From Bradyrhizobium sp. LHD-71 (GTDB lineage Bacteria; Pseudomonadota; Alphaproteobacteria; Rhizobiales; Xanthobacteraceae), in NCBI RefSeq assembly GCF_031157255.1, contig NZ_JAVIFX010000011.1, forward strand, positions 1 to 64,000: a stretch of DNA of 64,000 nucleotides, in the 5' to 3' direction. Made by a program: the position numbers and the translations under genes. Below, in pieces: positions 41,005 through 52,817 of the stretch (position 1 is its first letter; every line of letters begins with the position of its first letter). Below the pieces are notes generated by a model. The model was not told the origin of the DNA. It ran no database searches and worked only from the letters and a program-made list of their open reading frames with translations.

Positions 41005-41882
41005 TGGCGATGCCGGGTGCCACGGACAATTTCAATACCGGCATTGTCTCGGGTAGCGGCGCGCTTCCATTTGCAGTTGCGGACTCCCTGGTTGCCCGGG
41101 GGCGCGTACCCGTCGTGCTCGGCATCCGCGGTTTCTGCGATCCGGAAAGGATCACGCGTTACCGTCACCACTGGATCGCACTTGGGCAACTGGGGCGGCT
41201 GACGCGACTGCTACGCGCGGAACGCTGCCGCGACGTCATGTTCATTGGCGGGCTTGTTCGTCCGGCCCTGTCGGAGATCAGACTGGATTTCGGCACCTTG
41301 CGCGTCACGCCACGTATCATTGCCGCTTTTCGCGGCGGCGACAATCATCTGCTCACCGGTATCGGCCGCATCATGGAAATGCACGGATTCCGAATGGTCG
41401 GGGTGAAGGAGGTCGCGCCGGATCTGGTGATGCCTGAAGGCGTTCTGACGCGCACCGAACCCGATGACGGCGCGAAAACGGACATCGCTACGGGTCTCGA
41501 TCTGCTGCGCGCACTGAGCCCTTTCGATGTCGGCCAGGCGGTGGTGGTGATCGACGGCAACGTCGTTGCGGTGGAAGACATCGAAGGCACCGACGCCCTG
41601 CTTGCGCGTGTCCAGCGTCTCCGCGGCGAGGGACGCATCAGGTCGAGGGCAGGGCGCGGCGTGCTGGTCAAAGCGCCGAAAACTCAGCAGGATGTGCGGT
41701 ACGACCTGCCTACATTCGGGCCGCGCACGGTCGAGGGCGCAGCGGCCGCGGGGCTTGGCGGCATCGCCATCGTCGCCGGCTACACGCTGATGGCCGAGCC
41801 GGAAAAGGTCGTGGCGGCCGCTGACAAGGCGCATCTGTTCCTGACGGGCCTCGCCGCCAAACCGGCTGCACCTGTGGCATGA
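41004..41882 (+). CDS. lpxI: UDP-2,3-diacylglucosamine pyrophosphatase LpxI
   Basis: Hydrolyses UDP-2,3-diacylglucosamine to lipid X. LpxI (formerly DUF1009) replaces the unrelated LpxH of enterobacteria and is usual in alphaproteobacteria. The product is 292 residues with the DUF1009 pattern IVSGSGALPFAVADSL, LTGIGRIMEMHGFRMVG, and the C-terminal DLPTFGPRTVEGAAAAGLGG. It overlaps lpxA upstream and lpxB downstream by a few bases. Confidence 0.92.
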   Translation: MAMPGATDNFNTGIVSGSGALPFAVADSLVARGRVPVVLGIRGFCDPERITRYRHHWIALGQLGRLTRLLRAERCRDVMFIGGLVRPALSEIRLDFGTLRVTPRIIAAFRGGDNHLLTGIGRIMEMHGFRMVGVKEVAPDLVMPEGVLTRTEPDDGAKTDIATGLDLLRALSPFDVGQAVVVIDGNVVAVEDIEGTDALLARVQRLRGEGRIRSRAGRGVLVKAPKTQQDVRYDLPTFGPRTVEGAAAAGLGGIAIVAGYTLMAEPEKVVAAADKAHLFLTGLAAKPAAPVA

Positions 41883-43048
41883 ACGCTCCCGGGATGGCGC
41901 AACGAGCAAACATCTTCCTGGTCGCCGCGGAAGAATCCGGCGACCGGCTCGGCGCCAATCTGATGCGCGAACTGCGTGCTAATCTTGGCGACCACGTCAC
42001 GTTTTCCGGTGTCGGTGGTCGCGCCATGGCGCAGCAGGGTCTGGCAACGCTTTTCCCAATCGACGAACTTTCGATCATGGGGCTGGCGTCAATTCCGCGT
42101 AAATTACCGATGATCCTTCGCCGCATCAGGCAGACGACCGACAGCGTGCTGAGTGTCAGGCCGGACGTGCTCGTCATCATCGACAGCCCGGATTTTACGC
42201 AGCGTGTCGCCAAGCGGGTGCGGCGACGCGATCCTGCCATCCCGATCGTCGACTATGTTTCGCCAACGGTCTGGGCCTGGCGACCAGGCCGTGCCCGCGC
42301 CATGAGCCGATATGTCGACCGCCTGCTCGCGCTCCTGCCGTTCGAGCCGGATGTTCACAAACGCCTTGGTGGACCACCATGCACCTATGTCGGCCACCCG
42401 CTGCTCGAACAGCTCGATGTATTGCGGCCGAATGTTTTGGAAGAGGAGCGGCGGCAGCGCGAGGCCGTTCTCGTCGTGCTGCCAGGTAGCCGCCGCATTG
42501 AAATCCGCCATCACATGCAGCCGTTCGGCGAAACGCTGGCGCAACTGCGTGACATGGGCGTCGCCTTCGAGCCGGTACTGCCGGCGCTGCCACATCTCGC
42601 CGATCTGATCCGCGAAACGAGCGCGAACTGGCCTGTTCAGCCGCACATCGTGATCGGAGACGATGAGCGACGAGCGGCCTTTCGGATCGCCAGGGCGGCG
42701 CTGGCAAAGTCCGGCACCGTGACGCTTGAGCTCGCGCTCTCCGGAGTGCCGATGGCGACTGCTTATCGAGGAACGGCGTGGGAGGCATTCATCGCGCGCC
42801 GGCTGGTGCGCGTGCCGTCGGTGATCCTGGCCAATCTCGTCCTCGGCGAGAACGCCGTGCCCGAGTTCCTGCAAGAGGACTGCACGGCCGCCCGGCTGGC
42901 GCCGGCCCTGCGCGATCTCATGCAGGACGGCCAGGTCCGCAGGAGACAGCTCGATGCCTTCGGCCGGCTCGACACCGTCATGTCGACCGGTGAACGATCG
43001 CCGAGCCAGCGCGCGGCCGACGCCGTGGCCGCGACCATCCGCAGATAG
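41879..43048 (+). CDS. lpxB: lipid-A-disaccharide synthase
   Basis: GT19 glycosyltransferase joining lipid X to UDP-diacylglucosamine at the inner membrane. The product is 389 residues. Family motifs are FLVAAEESGDRLGANLM, GVGGRAMAQQG, IDSPDFTQRVAKRVRR, YVSPTVWAWRPGRA and LPGSRRIEI. Last gene of the envelope cluster. Confidence 0.95.
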   Translation: MNAPGMAQRANIFLVAAEESGDRLGANLMRELRANLGDHVTFSGVGGRAMAQQGLATLFPIDELSIMGLASIPRKLPMILRRIRQTTDSVLSVRPDVLVIIDSPDFTQRVAKRVRRRDPAIPIVDYVSPTVWAWRPGRARAMSRYVDRLLALLPFEPDVHKRLGGPPCTYVGHPLLEQLDVLRPNVLEEERRQREAVLVVLPGSRRIEIRHHMQPFGETLAQLRDMGVAFEPVLPALPHLADLIRETSANWPVQPHIVIGDDERRAAFRIARAALAKSGTVTLELALSGVPMATAYRGTAWEAFIARRLVRVPSVILANLVLGENAVPEFLQEDCTAARLAPALRDLMQDGQVRRRQLDAFGRLDTVMSTGERSPSQRAADAVAATIRR

Positions 43049-43076
43049 CAGAGTTTGTGCGAGCGAGGCCTGAACG

Positions 43077-43104
43077 AAAAAGGCCGGCGCCAATGGCGCC
43101 GGCC
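43077..43104 (-). terminator. intrinsic terminator of gltA
   Basis: On the minus strand a perfect 10-bp GC stem (arms 43095-43104 and 43082-43091, three-base loop) followed by five uridines (A-run 43077-43081). It lies 21 bases after the gltA stop and in the right orientation. On the plus strand the same stem may also stop lpxB transcription. Confidence 0.82.
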
Positions 43105-43125
43105 CTGACTGTGGACCTGCGTCCG

Positions 43126-44427
43126 TTATTTGCGCTTGTCGAGCGGGATGTACTGTCGTTCGACGTCGCCCGTGTAGAGCTGGCGCGGGCGGGCGATCTT
43201 GTAGTTCGGGTCGTCGATCATTTCCTTCCACTGCGCGATCCAACCGACGGTGCGCGCGACGGCGAACAACACGGTGAACATCGAGGTCGGGAAGCCAAGC
43301 GCCTTCAGCGTGATACCTGAGTAGAAGTCCACGTTTGGATAGAGCTTGCGGCTGATGAAGTAATCGTCGCTCAACAGAATCCGTTCGAACTCCAGCGCGA
43401 CCTGCAGCACCGGATCGTTCTCGTGGCCGGTTTCCTTCAAGACCTCATGGCAGAGCTGCTGCATGATCTTCGCGCGGGGGTCGTAGTTCTTGTAGACGCG
43501 GTGGCCGAAGCCCATGACGCGGAAGAGGTCTTCCTTGTCCTTGGCGCGCTTGATGAAGGCCGGGATATTCTTCACGTCGCCGATCTCGGTCAGCATCTTC
43601 AGTGCCGCTTCGTTGGCGCCGCCATGCGCGGGTCCCCACAGGCAGGCAATGCCGGCCGCGATGCAGGCGAACGGGTTCGCGCCCGACGAACCGGACGAAC
43701 GCACGGTGTTGGTCGAGGCGTTCTGCTCGTGGTCGGCATGCAGGATGAAGATCTTATCGAGTGCGCGCGAGAGGACGGGATTGACCTTGTACTCTTCGCA
43801 AGGCACGGCGAAGCACATCCGCATGAAATTCGACGCGTAGTCGAGCGAGTTCTGCGGATAGATGAACGGCTGGCCGATCGTGTACTTGTACGCCATCGCC
43901 GCCAGTGTCGGCACCTTTGCGATCATGCGCATCGAGGCGACCATGCGCTGATGTGGATCGTTGATGTCAGTCGAGTCGTGATAGAACGCCGACAGCGCGC
44001 CGACCGAGGCCACCATTACAGCCATCGGATGTGCGTCGCGGCGGAAGCCCTGGAAGAAGCGGGCCATCTGCTCGTGAACCATCGTGTGGTTCGTAACGCG
44101 GTTGACGAAATCGGCCTTCTGGGCCTTGTTCGGAAGTTCGCCTTCCAGCAGCAGGTAACAGGTCTCAAGAAAATCGCCTTGGGCGACCTGCTCGATCGGG
44201 TAGCCTCGGTAGCGGAGGATGCCGGCATCGCCGTCGATATAGGTGATCTTCGATTCACAGCTTGCGGTAGCCATGAACCCCGGATCGTAAGTGAAGATGC
44301 CAGCCTTGTTGTAGAGCGTCGAGATGTCCACCACGTCGGGACCCTCGGTGCCGTTCTTGACCGGGAAATCGTAGCTCTTGTTGCCAACCGTCAGCGTGGC
44401 GGTCTTGCTTGTATTGCTTGCGTCCAT
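43126..44427 (-). CDS. gltA: citrate synthase
   Basis: Condenses acetyl-CoA and oxaloacetate in the TCA cycle. The product is 433 residues, the Gram-negative hexameric type I form with an N-terminal beta domain ([19 protein letters not shown]). Active-site segments are visible in [30 protein letters not shown] and NVDFYSGI. It is encoded opposite to its neighbours and ends at a clear terminator. Confidence 0.96.
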   Translation of the reverse strand: MDASNTSKTATLTVGNKSYDFPVKNGTEGPDVVDISTLYNKAGIFTYDPGFMATASCESKITYIDGDAGILRYRGYPIEQVAQGDFLETCYLLLEGELPNKAQKADFVNRVTNHTMVHEQMARFFQGFRRDAHPMAVMVASVGALSAFYHDSTDINDPHQRMVASMRMIAKVPTLAAMAYKYTIGQPFIYPQNSLDYASNFMRMCFAVPCEEYKVNPVLSRALDKIFILHADHEQNASTNTVRSSGSSGANPFACIAAGIACLWGPAHGGANEAALKMLTEIGDVKNIPAFIKRAKDKEDLFRVMGFGHRVYKNYDPRAKIMQQLCHEVLKETGHENDPVLQVALEFERILLSDDYFISRKLYPNVDFYSGITLKALGFPTSMFTVLFAVARTVGWIAQWKEMIDDPNYKIARPRQLYTGDVERQYIPLDKRK

Positions 44428-44578
44428 GGCTAATTCCCCGGATCGTTTTCGGTGGCTGATGCGGCTGAAGGTCGTCGCTGGAAGCGCGACCTTGGGCCGC
44501 GGGAAGGGCTCCGGTCACTTGCGTAGCTTATTGCCGTTTGCATCGCAAGATGGCTGAAACCCGGCATTTAACAGGCCT

Positions 44579-46003
44579 TTAACCGGACGACAAATCACCA
44601 AGCCGGGCGAGACATTCGTCCTTACCGAGCACCGCGAGCACGTCGAAAATTCCCGGTGACGTCGTACGCCCGGTCAGCGCTATGCGCAGCGGCTGTGCAA
44701 TGGCACCGAGCTTGAGGGAACTCTGTTCGGCAAAGGTGCGGATTGCTGCTTCGGTTGTTTCGGCTGTCCACGGCGATACCTGGCTCAGAATGTTCTTCAA
44801 ATCGCCGATCAGCTTGTGCGTGTCGTCGTTGAGCAGCGCCGATGCCTTCGCATCCATCGTCAGCGGTCGCGGGGCGAAGATGAACGCTGAACTATCGACC
44901 AGGTCGAGAAGGGTTTTTGCCCGCTCCTTCAGGCCGGGCATCGCCTGCAACAGCTGAGCACGGGAGTGATCGTTCAGTCTGTTCTGAATGTCGGAACCGT
45001 TCGGTACAAATTTCAGCACATCCTCGAACGCGGCGACGAGCGCGCGATCGTCGGAGTTGCGGATGTAGTGCCCGTTCAGGCTCTCCAGTTTCGCGAAATC
45101 AAACCGCGCGGCGGAACGTCCGACTGCCGGCAGATCGAATGCGTCAATCAGCTCCTGCGTCGAGAAGATTTCCTGATCGCCGTGGCTCCAACCGAGCCGC
45201 GACAGATAGTTGCGAAGAGCAACCGGCAAGTAACCCATGGCGCGATAGGCATCGACGCCGAGCGCGCCGTGCCGCTTTGAAAGCTTTGAGCCGTCCGGCC
45301 CGTGGATCAGAGGGATGTGTGCCATTATCGGCACCTCCCAGCCAAGCGCATCGTAGATCTGCTTCTGTCGCGCACCGTTGGTCAGATGGTCGTCGCCGCG
45401 GATGATGTGGGTCACGCCCATGTCGTGGTCGTCGACCACCACCGACAGCATGTAAGTCGGATTGCCGTCCGAGCGCAGCAAGACGAAATCGTCGAGGTTC
45501 TCGTTCTGCCAGACCACGCGTCCTTGCACCTGATCCTCGATCACCGTCTCGCCGGTGAGCGGCGCCTTCAGACGGATGACCGGCTTAACGTTCGGGCGCG
45601 CCTCCGACGGATCGCGGTCGCGCCAGCGGCCATCGTAAAGGCGGGTCTTGCCCTCGGCGCGCGCCTTCTCGCGCATCTCGGCCAACTCTTCCGGTGAGGC
45701 ATAGCAGCGGTAGGCCCTGCCGGCCGCCAGCAACTGCTCGACCGCTTCACGATGTCGTGCGGCGCGCGCATACTGGTGGACAACCTCGCCATCCCAGTGA
45801 AGTTCCAGCCATTTCAGCCCGTCAAGGATCGCGTCGATCGCTTCCTCGGTCGAGCGTTCGCGGTCGGTGTCCTCGATCCGGAGCAGCATTTTGCCGCCGC
45901 GGCCGCGCGCGTACAGCCAATTGAACAGTGCAGTACGGGCGCCGCCGATATGGAGGAAGCCGGTAGGTGAGGGCGCAAAACGCGTGACGACAGATTTGGT
46001 CAT
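44579..46003 (-). CDS. gltX: glutamyl-tRNA synthetase
   Basis: Charges tRNA-Glu. The product is 474 residues, class I, with the HIGH-type motif [17 protein letters not shown] at the N-terminus and the KMSKS-type motif KLSKRHG near residue 245. It is divergent from glnS, with 144 bases between the starts. Whether it also glutamylates tRNA-Gln cannot be told by eye. The presence of glnS suggests it need not. Confidence 0.95.
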   Translation of the reverse strand: MTKSVVTRFAPSPTGFLHIGGARTALFNWLYARGRGGKMLLRIEDTDRERSTEEAIDAILDGLKWLELHWDGEVVHQYARAARHREAVEQLLAAGRAYRCYASPEELAEMREKARAEGKTRLYDGRWRDRDPSEARPNVKPVIRLKAPLTGETVIEDQVQGRVVWQNENLDDFVLLRSDGNPTYMLSVVVDDHDMGVTHIIRGDDHLTNGARQKQIYDALGWEVPIMAHIPLIHGPDGSKLSKRHGALGVDAYRAMGYLPVALRNYLSRLGWSHGDQEIFSTQELIDAFDLPAVGRSAARFDFAKLESLNGHYIRNSDDRALVAAFEDVLKFVPNGSDIQNRLNDHSRAQLLQAMPGLKERAKTLLDLVDSSAFIFAPRPLTMDAKASALLNDDTHKLIGDLKNILSQVSPWTAETTEAAIRTFAEQSSLKLGAIAQPLRIALTGRTTSPGIFDVLAVLGKDECLARLGDLSSG

Positions 46004-46097
46004 TTACCGTGCGATAGTGTTGATTTAGGCGCTAGATAGCGTGGTCCGTGGCATAACAAAAGTGCTCGTTGCACCGCAGCGGGCTTGGCTCTCGGGG

Positions 46098-46144
46098 CTG
46101 GATTTGGCACATAGGCCTCTTATGAACGGAACTGGATCTGGCAC
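46098..46144 (+). repeat. 13-base direct repeats in the gltX-glnS divergent region
   Basis: CTGGATTTGGCAC (46098-46110) and CTGGATCTGGCAC (46132-46144) differ by one base and are 34 bases apart, three helical turns. The second abuts the glnS start. They could be a regulator-binding pair or a chance duplication. The divergent promoters of gltX and glnS must lie in 46004-46147 but are not clear. Confidence 0.4.
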
Positions 46145-46147
46145 GAC

Positions 46148-47827
<1,680 letters not shown>

Positions 47828-47883
47828 TTGCTGTTGCGGAAAGCCGCGGGGCTTAGCCACAGTCACGCGTTGCGGAGTGCGTT

Positions 47884-50172
47884 GTGGTCCAGTGGGGCAG
47901 GGGCAGGAGCAAGGTCGAGACCTGGCTTCCCGACGTCGCATGGCGACGCCGCAGGGATTGGCCATGGCTCGATCGCGCAGGTGCACGCGCAGTGCGGATC
48001 GCCGCCTGGATCAAGAGCCAGCTCGTCGTCGAAGCGGCGCAGGGCCGGCTTTTCCCGTGGCTTGCCGTCGCATTCGGTGCGGGAATTGCGACCTATTTTG
48101 CAGCCGATCGCGAGCCAATCGTATGGATCGTGCTCTTGGTTGCAGCCGTGTTCGTCGTCGCTGCATGGCTTGCGCGGCGATCGCGCTATTTTGCGCTCGC
48201 GGCTCTCGCAGCCGCTGCTGCGGCAGGTTTCGCCACTGCCAGCCTGAAGACTGCGCGGATCGAGCACGGGGTACTGGCGCGGCCGATGTTCGCGGTTACG
48301 CTCGCAGGTTTTATCGAGGTGCGCGAAGAACGTGAACGCAGTGACCGCTTCGTGCTGCGCCTCGACCGGTTCGAGCCTGCGCGGGTCACGACCGACACAC
48401 TGCCCAAGCTCGAGCGCGTCAGGCTGTCGGTGAAGAAGGGGACTGCGCCTGCAGTGGGCAGTTACGTCGAGTTGAAGGCGCGTCTGTCGCCGCCCTTCAC
48501 CGCTCTGCGCCCGGGCGGCTACGATTTCGCACGCGACATCTACTTTCAGCGTATCGGCGCGTCGGGTTTTGTGCTCGGCGCGATCAAGCCGCTTGCCGCG
48601 CCGGAGAGCGGCGGCTGGTGGCTTGGCTATGCCGTCGCGATCAACAGCATGCGCGATGCGATCGATGCACGCATCCGTCAGACACTGTCGGGTGACGCCC
48701 GCGCGATCGCGACGGCGCTGCTCACGGGCAAACGGGACGCGATCACCTCGCCGGTCAACGAGGCGATGTACGTATCGGGCCTAGGCCACATCCTGTCCAT
48801 CTCTGGCTATCACATGGCGCTCGTCGCCGGCGCGGTGTTCTTCGTGCTCCGCGCGCTACTGGCGCTGATCCCGTCGTTGACGGTCGGATTTCCGATCAAG
48901 AAATGGGCCGCCGCCGCAGCGCTTGTCGCAGCCGCGTTCTATCTGTTGCTGTCCGGGGCGGAGGTCGCAACGCAACGGTCGTTCCTGATGACAGCGGTGG
49001 TTCTCATCGGCGTCATGGTGGACCGCCGCGCGATCACTTTCCGGACACTTGCGGTCGCAGCGATGGTCGTGATGCTTCTTGCACCCGAAGCCGTGGTGCA
49101 TCCGAGTTTCCAGATGTCATTTGCGGCGACGCTCGGTCTTGTCGCGCTCATGGATCGCGACCGGCCGCTGTTCTCTACCGCAGATCATTCGGGCGCGGCG
49201 CGTGCGGCGCTTTGGGGCGCGCGCGAGGTGGCGATCCTTGCTCTCGCTTCGCTGATCGCCGGCCTTGCCACCATGCCCTACGCGGCGTTCCACTTTCATC
49301 GCGCGACGCCCTACGGCCTCGTGTCGAACCTGCTGGCGATGCCGATCGTCTCGGGAGTCGTGATGCCGGCGGGGTTGTTCGGACTGCTGGCGATGCCGTT
49401 CGGATTTGACGGCGTGTTCTGGAGGTTGATGGATCTGGGCATCGGCTGGATGATCTCGGTCGCGCAATGGGTGGCCGCACTGCCGGGCGCCGTCGGGCGG
49501 GTCTCCGCCTTCGGCATGCTACCGCTGCTGCTCGCGACCTTGGGCCTGATCGTCATCGCCCTCATGCGCACGCCGTTGCGCTGGTGCGGCGCCCTGCCGA
49601 TACTGATCGGAGCTGCTCTGGCGCTCGTCACGCCGCAGCCAGATGTTCTGATCGCCAGCGACGGACAGAGCGTCGCGGTGCGGGGGAGTGACGGGAAGCT
49701 GCGTTTCATGCAGACGAAGAAGGATGCTTTTGCCGTCAAGGACTGGCTTGCCGCCGATGCCGATGCCCGAGGGGCTGGCGACGCGACGCTTGCGCACGGT
49801 GCGCGATGCGACGCCGCCGGCTGCGCGGTACGAACAGCCAATGGAGGCTACGTCACGATCGCACAGCGCCTCAATGCATTTGCGGATGATTGTGCGAAGG
49901 CCGCGGTGATCGTCACGGCACTGCCGCCGCCTGCGGGCTGCAAGGCTCTGGTGTTCGGACAGGATCGCTTGAATGAAACAGGCAGCGTCGCGCTCTACGT
50001 CCGCGACGGCGCTTTCGTGGTCGATGCCGTCAAGCCTCCCGGAAGCAGCCGGCCGTGGGCGCGTCGTGCCCAAGCTACCAGCGATTCCAACGATGCTGCG
50101 GTCCGCCAGCCGACGTCGCGTCCGACCGACGCGACGCCTTCCGTCGACAGCCTTTCGCCGGAAGATCAGTAG
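47884..50172 (+). CDS. comEC: ComEC/Rec2-type DNA uptake protein
   Basis: Inner-membrane channel candidate for transport of single-stranded DNA. The product is up to 762 residues. DUF4131-type N-terminal region with membrane spans (about 55-100), OB-like segment (about 125-230), then the competence domain with multiple spans and the motif YVSGLGHILSISGYHMALVAG (about 297-317). The last 150 residues lack the HxHxDH zinc motif of the metallo-beta-lactamase domain seen in long ComEC proteins. The start is uncertain: GTG 47884 is the first in-frame codon after glnS and lacks a strong Shine-Dalgarno. The end converges on lexA with a four-base gap. Confidence 0.87.
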   Translation: MVQWGRGRSKVETWLPDVAWRRRRDWPWLDRAGARAVRIAAWIKSQLVVEAAQGRLFPWLAVAFGAGIATYFAADREPIVWIVLLVAAVFVVAAWLARRSRYFALAALAAAAAAGFATASLKTARIEHGVLARPMFAVTLAGFIEVREERERSDRFVLRLDRFEPARVTTDTLPKLERVRLSVKKGTAPAVGSYVELKARLSPPFTALRPGGYDFARDIYFQRIGASGFVLGAIKPLAAPESGGWWLGYAVAINSMRDAIDARIRQTLSGDARAIATALLTGKRDAITSPVNEAMYVSGLGHILSISGYHMALVAGAVFFVLRALLALIPSLTVGFPIKKWAAAAALVAAAFYLLLSGAEVATQRSFLMTAVVLIGVMVDRRAITFRTLAVAAMVVMLLAPEAVVHPSFQMSFAATLGLVALMDRDRPLFSTADHSGAARAALWGAREVAILALASLIAGLATMPYAAFHFHRATPYGLVSNLLAMPIVSGVVMPAGLFGLLAMPFGFDGVFWRLMDLGIGWMISVAQWVAALPGAVGRVSAFGMLPLLLATLGLIVIALMRTPLRWCGALPILIGAALALVTPQPDVLIASDGQSVAVRGSDGKLRFMQTKKDAFAVKDWLAADADARGAGDATLAHGARCDAAGCAVRTANGGYVTIAQRLNAFADDCAKAAVIVTALPPPAGCKALVFGQDRLNETGSVALYVRDGAFVVDAVKPPGSSRPWARRAQATSDSNDAAVRQPTSRPTDATPSVDSLSPEDQ

Positions 50173-50176
50173 ACTT

Positions 50177-50875
50177 TCAGTAGCGACGGAAGATGCTGAC
50201 CAGCTTACCCTGGATGCGCACGCGATTCGGCGGCAGGATGCGGACCTCGTAAGCGGAGTTCGCAGGTTCGAGCGCAATCGATGCGCCACGGCGGCGGAAG
50301 CGCTTCAGCGTGGCTTCCTCCTCGTCGATCAGCGCAACGACGATGTCGCCGGTGTTCGCGGCCTCCGTCTTCTGGATCATCGCCACATCGCCGTCGAGGA
50401 TGCCTGCCTCGACCATCGAATCACCGCGCACCTCGAGCGCATAGTGGTCGCCGGAGCCGAGCATTTCGGGAGGCACATTGATGGTGTGGCTGCGCGTCTG
50501 CAGTGCCTCGATCGGCGTACCCGCCGCGATCCGGCCCATCACCGGGATCGCGACCGGACGGCCGCCTTCATCCTCGGAGACCGAGCGGACCTTGCCGAGA
50601 TGGCCTTCGATGACGTTCGGGGTGAAGCCACGCCGCCCGTTTCCGAAGTTGCCGGCCGCCTGTTCGGGCAGCTTGATCACTTCGATGGCGCGCGCACGGT
50701 TGGGCAGGCGACGGATGAACCCACGCTCCTCCAGAGCCGTGATCAGGCGATGGATGCCCGATTTCGAGCGCAGGTCCAATGCGTCCTTCATCTCGTCGAA
50801 GGAGGGCGGGACGCCCGCTTCCTTCAGCCGCTCATTGATGAACCGCAGAAGCTCGTATTGTTTGCGCGTCAGCAT
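50177..50875 (-). CDS. lexA: LexA, SOS response repressor
   Basis: Represses SOS genes until RecA filaments stimulate its self-cleavage. The product is 232 residues. Winged helix-turn-helix at 1-65 ([30 protein letters not shown] read in pieces), cleavage site Ala118-Gly119, and catalytic Ser153 (RGDSMVEAG) and Lys191 (EATLKRF). The alphaproteobacterial recognition helix fits the GTTC-N7-GTTC operator found in its own promoter and before dnaE. Confidence 0.96.
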   Translation of the reverse strand: MLTRKQYELLRFINERLKEAGVPPSFDEMKDALDLRSKSGIHRLITALEERGFIRRLPNRARAIEVIKLPEQAAGNFGNGRRGFTPNVIEGHLGKVRSVSEDEGGRPVAIPVMGRIAAGTPIEALQTRSHTINVPPEMLGSGDHYALEVRGDSMVEAGILDGDVAMIQKTEAANTGDIVVALIDEEEATLKRFRRRGASIALEPANSAYEVRILPPNRVRIQGKLVSIFRRY

Positions 50876-51006
50876 CGTCGGCGAATCCCCCGAAATCTGT
50901 CATGGCCGGCCAATGTCCGTGGGGGACCCGCCGGCCTCAAGGCCGTTTCCGATTGTTCTCCGGTTCCGATCTTTCGACTAAACCTAGAAACAAATCATGA
51001 ACGAAC

Positions 51007-51028
51007 ACTATATGTTCCATATGTGTTC
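51007..51028 (-). promoter_or_regulatory. LexA operator and -10 of the lexA promoter
   Basis: Plus-strand GTTC (51014-51017), seven bases, GTTC (51025-51028): the direct-repeat LexA operator of Hyphomicrobiales. On the minus strand it lies directly upstream of TATAGT (-10, 51007-51012) and overlaps a TTGCAG-type -35 region. This is standard autoregulation. An additional GAAC at 51003-51006 makes the region locally symmetric. Confidence 0.8.
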
Positions 51029-51100
51029 TGCAAGCCCTTAATTTCTGGTCAACGGAGATGGATTTTGGAGAAGGATTTTGGGTCGCGCGACCGCGCCAGA

Positions 51101-52309
51101 TCATGAGGGGAGTCTTAGCACCCTGCATGGTGCGCCTGCGGTGGCTGCCGGCGCGTGTGGCGGCCGGATGATAAGTGCATCGGCACGGCTGAGATTGGCG
51201 AGCAGGGAGCTGTCCTGGTGGCCCACGGGGGTGGCCAGAGGAGGGGCTCCGTGACGTTCCTGTAACGAGGCGCGCAGGTAGTCTTCGCGTAAGTCGTTGG
51301 CGGGCGTGTCGGTCCCCAGGACTGCGTCCTCGAGCGGCCAGGCGGTATCGGTCCGGCCGGTCAGCGTCCGAATCAGGGGGGCCAGGAACAGGATCGCGCA
51401 GACATAGGACGAGACCGGATTGCCCGGCAGACCCAGCACGCGAAGCGCGCCACGCCGCCCATGCATCATTGGCTTTCCCGGGCGCATGGCGATCTTCCAG
51501 AAGGCGATCTCCACGCCCTCGCTCTGAAGCGCCTGTTGCACCACATCGTGCTCGCCGACCGATGCGCCGCCGGTCGTCACCAGGATGTCAACGCCGGCAT
51601 CGATCGCCTGCCGGATCGCCGCCGCTGTCTCCGCAACGGTGTCACGCGCGATGCCGAGGTCAATGACGTCCGCGCCCTCGTGCCGCGTCAGCGCCCGCAG
51701 CGCGTAGCCGTTCGAATAGACGATCTGGCCTGGAGCCGGCGCATTCCCCGGCATCACCAGTTCGTCGCCGGTTGCAAACAGCGCCACCTTCGGTTTCCGA
51801 TGCACCGGCAGTGTCGCATGGTTCATCGATGCGGCGAGCGCGAGATCGCGGTCCAAGAGACGGTGCGATTTTTTCAGGAGTATCTGGCCGGCGCGAAAGT
51901 CGATCCCGGCGCGGCGGATATGTTTGCCAGGGGACGCGGCCTCGTTGACCGTGACCAAGTCGCCGTCACGCGTCGTGTCCTCCTGGATCACCACAGCGTC
52001 CGCGCCGTTCGGGATCACGCCGCCGGTGAAGATCCGGACCGCTTCGCCGGCCTGCACGGGGCGTGCAAATGGCCGGCCGGCAGCGACCTCGCCAATGACC
52101 TTCAGCTTTGCCGACAACGTCGCGTCCGCCGCACGCACCGCGTAGCCGTCCATGGCCGACATGTCGTCGGGCGGCTGGGTGCGCAACGCTGCCAGATCGC
52201 GCGCAAGCACGCGCCCGAACGCCTCGTCCAGCCCGACCTGTTCCTCAGCAAGGCCGGCTGCTCCGTCGAGCACGGCATTCAGCGCGTCCGCGACCGGCAT
52301 CAGCGCCAT
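51101..52309 (-). CDS. moeA: molybdopterin molybdenumtransferase
   Basis: Inserts molybdate into adenylylated molybdopterin. The product is 402 residues: MoeA N-terminal domain with PPDDMSAMDGYAVRA, central domain with VTTGGASVGEHD, and a C-terminal barrel. The stop lies about 225 bases from lexA. moeA starts four bases after moaC and is likely in the same transcript (trpD-trpC-moaC-moeA). Confidence 0.94.
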   Translation of the reverse strand: MALMPVADALNAVLDGAAGLAEEQVGLDEAFGRVLARDLAALRTQPPDDMSAMDGYAVRAADATLSAKLKVIGEVAAGRPFARPVQAGEAVRIFTGGVIPNGADAVVIQEDTTRDGDLVTVNEAASPGKHIRRAGIDFRAGQILLKKSHRLLDRDLALAASMNHATLPVHRKPKVALFATGDELVMPGNAPAPGQIVYSNGYALRALTRHEGADVIDLGIARDTVAETAAAIRQAIDAGVDILVTTGGASVGEHDVVQQALQSEGVEIAFWKIAMRPGKPMMHGRRGALRVLGLPGNPVSSYVCAILFLAPLIRTLTGRTDTAWPLEDAVLGTDTPANDLREDYLRASLQERHGAPPLATPVGHQDSSLLANLSRADALIIRPPHAPAATAGAPCRVLRLPS

Positions 52310-52313
52310 GGCG

Positions 52314-52817
52314 TCACTCCTTCGCTTTGAAATGCCCCGACTTGCCGCCCTTCTTCTCGACCAGGCGGATGCCTTCGATGCGAATGCCCCGGTCGGCGGC
52401 CTTCACCATATCGTAGATCGTCAGACATCCGATCGAAACGGCGGTGAGCGCCTCCATCTCGACGCCCGTTTGACCTGATACCTTCACGGTGGCGCGCACG
52501 CGACAGCCCGGAAGCTTGCTGTCCGTTTCGATGTCGACCTCGACCTTCGACAACAGCAGCGGGTGGCAGAGCGGAATCAGCTCGTGCGTCCGCTTTGCCG
52601 CCATGATCGCAGCAATGCGTGCGGCGCCGAGCACGTCGCCTTTCTTGGCGTCGCCCTTGACGATCAACTCGAGCGTTGCAGGTTGCATGACCACCGCGCC
52701 TTCGGCGACGGCGATACGCTCGGTTGCGGGCTTTTCTGAAACGTCGACCATCCGCGCTTCACCCTTCGCATCGATATGCGTCAGCGATCTCTCGTTCGCT
52801 GAAGGGCCGCGCGGCAT
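52314..52817 (-). CDS. moaC: cyclic pyranopterin monophosphate synthase
   Basis: Second step of molybdenum cofactor synthesis after MoaA. The product is 167 residues. The family motifs [21 protein letters not shown] and [20 protein letters not shown] with the catalytic Lys/Asp region are clear. Its start abuts the trpC stop (TAGATG on the minus strand), so translation is coupled. Confidence 0.95.
   Translation of the reverse strand: MPRGPSANERSLTHIDAKGEARMVDVSEKPATERIAVAEGAVVMQPATLELIVKGDAKKGDVLGAARIAAIMAAKRTHELIPLCHPLLLSKVEVDIETDSKLPGCRVRATVKVSGQTGVEMEALTAVSIGCLTIYDMVKAADRGIRIEGIRLVEKKGGKSGHFKAKE

Noticed and set aside
50954-50965. GTTC-N4-GTTC near the lexA start, considered as another LexA operator
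   Set aside because: The spacing is four bases, not the seven that the LexA dimer requires.
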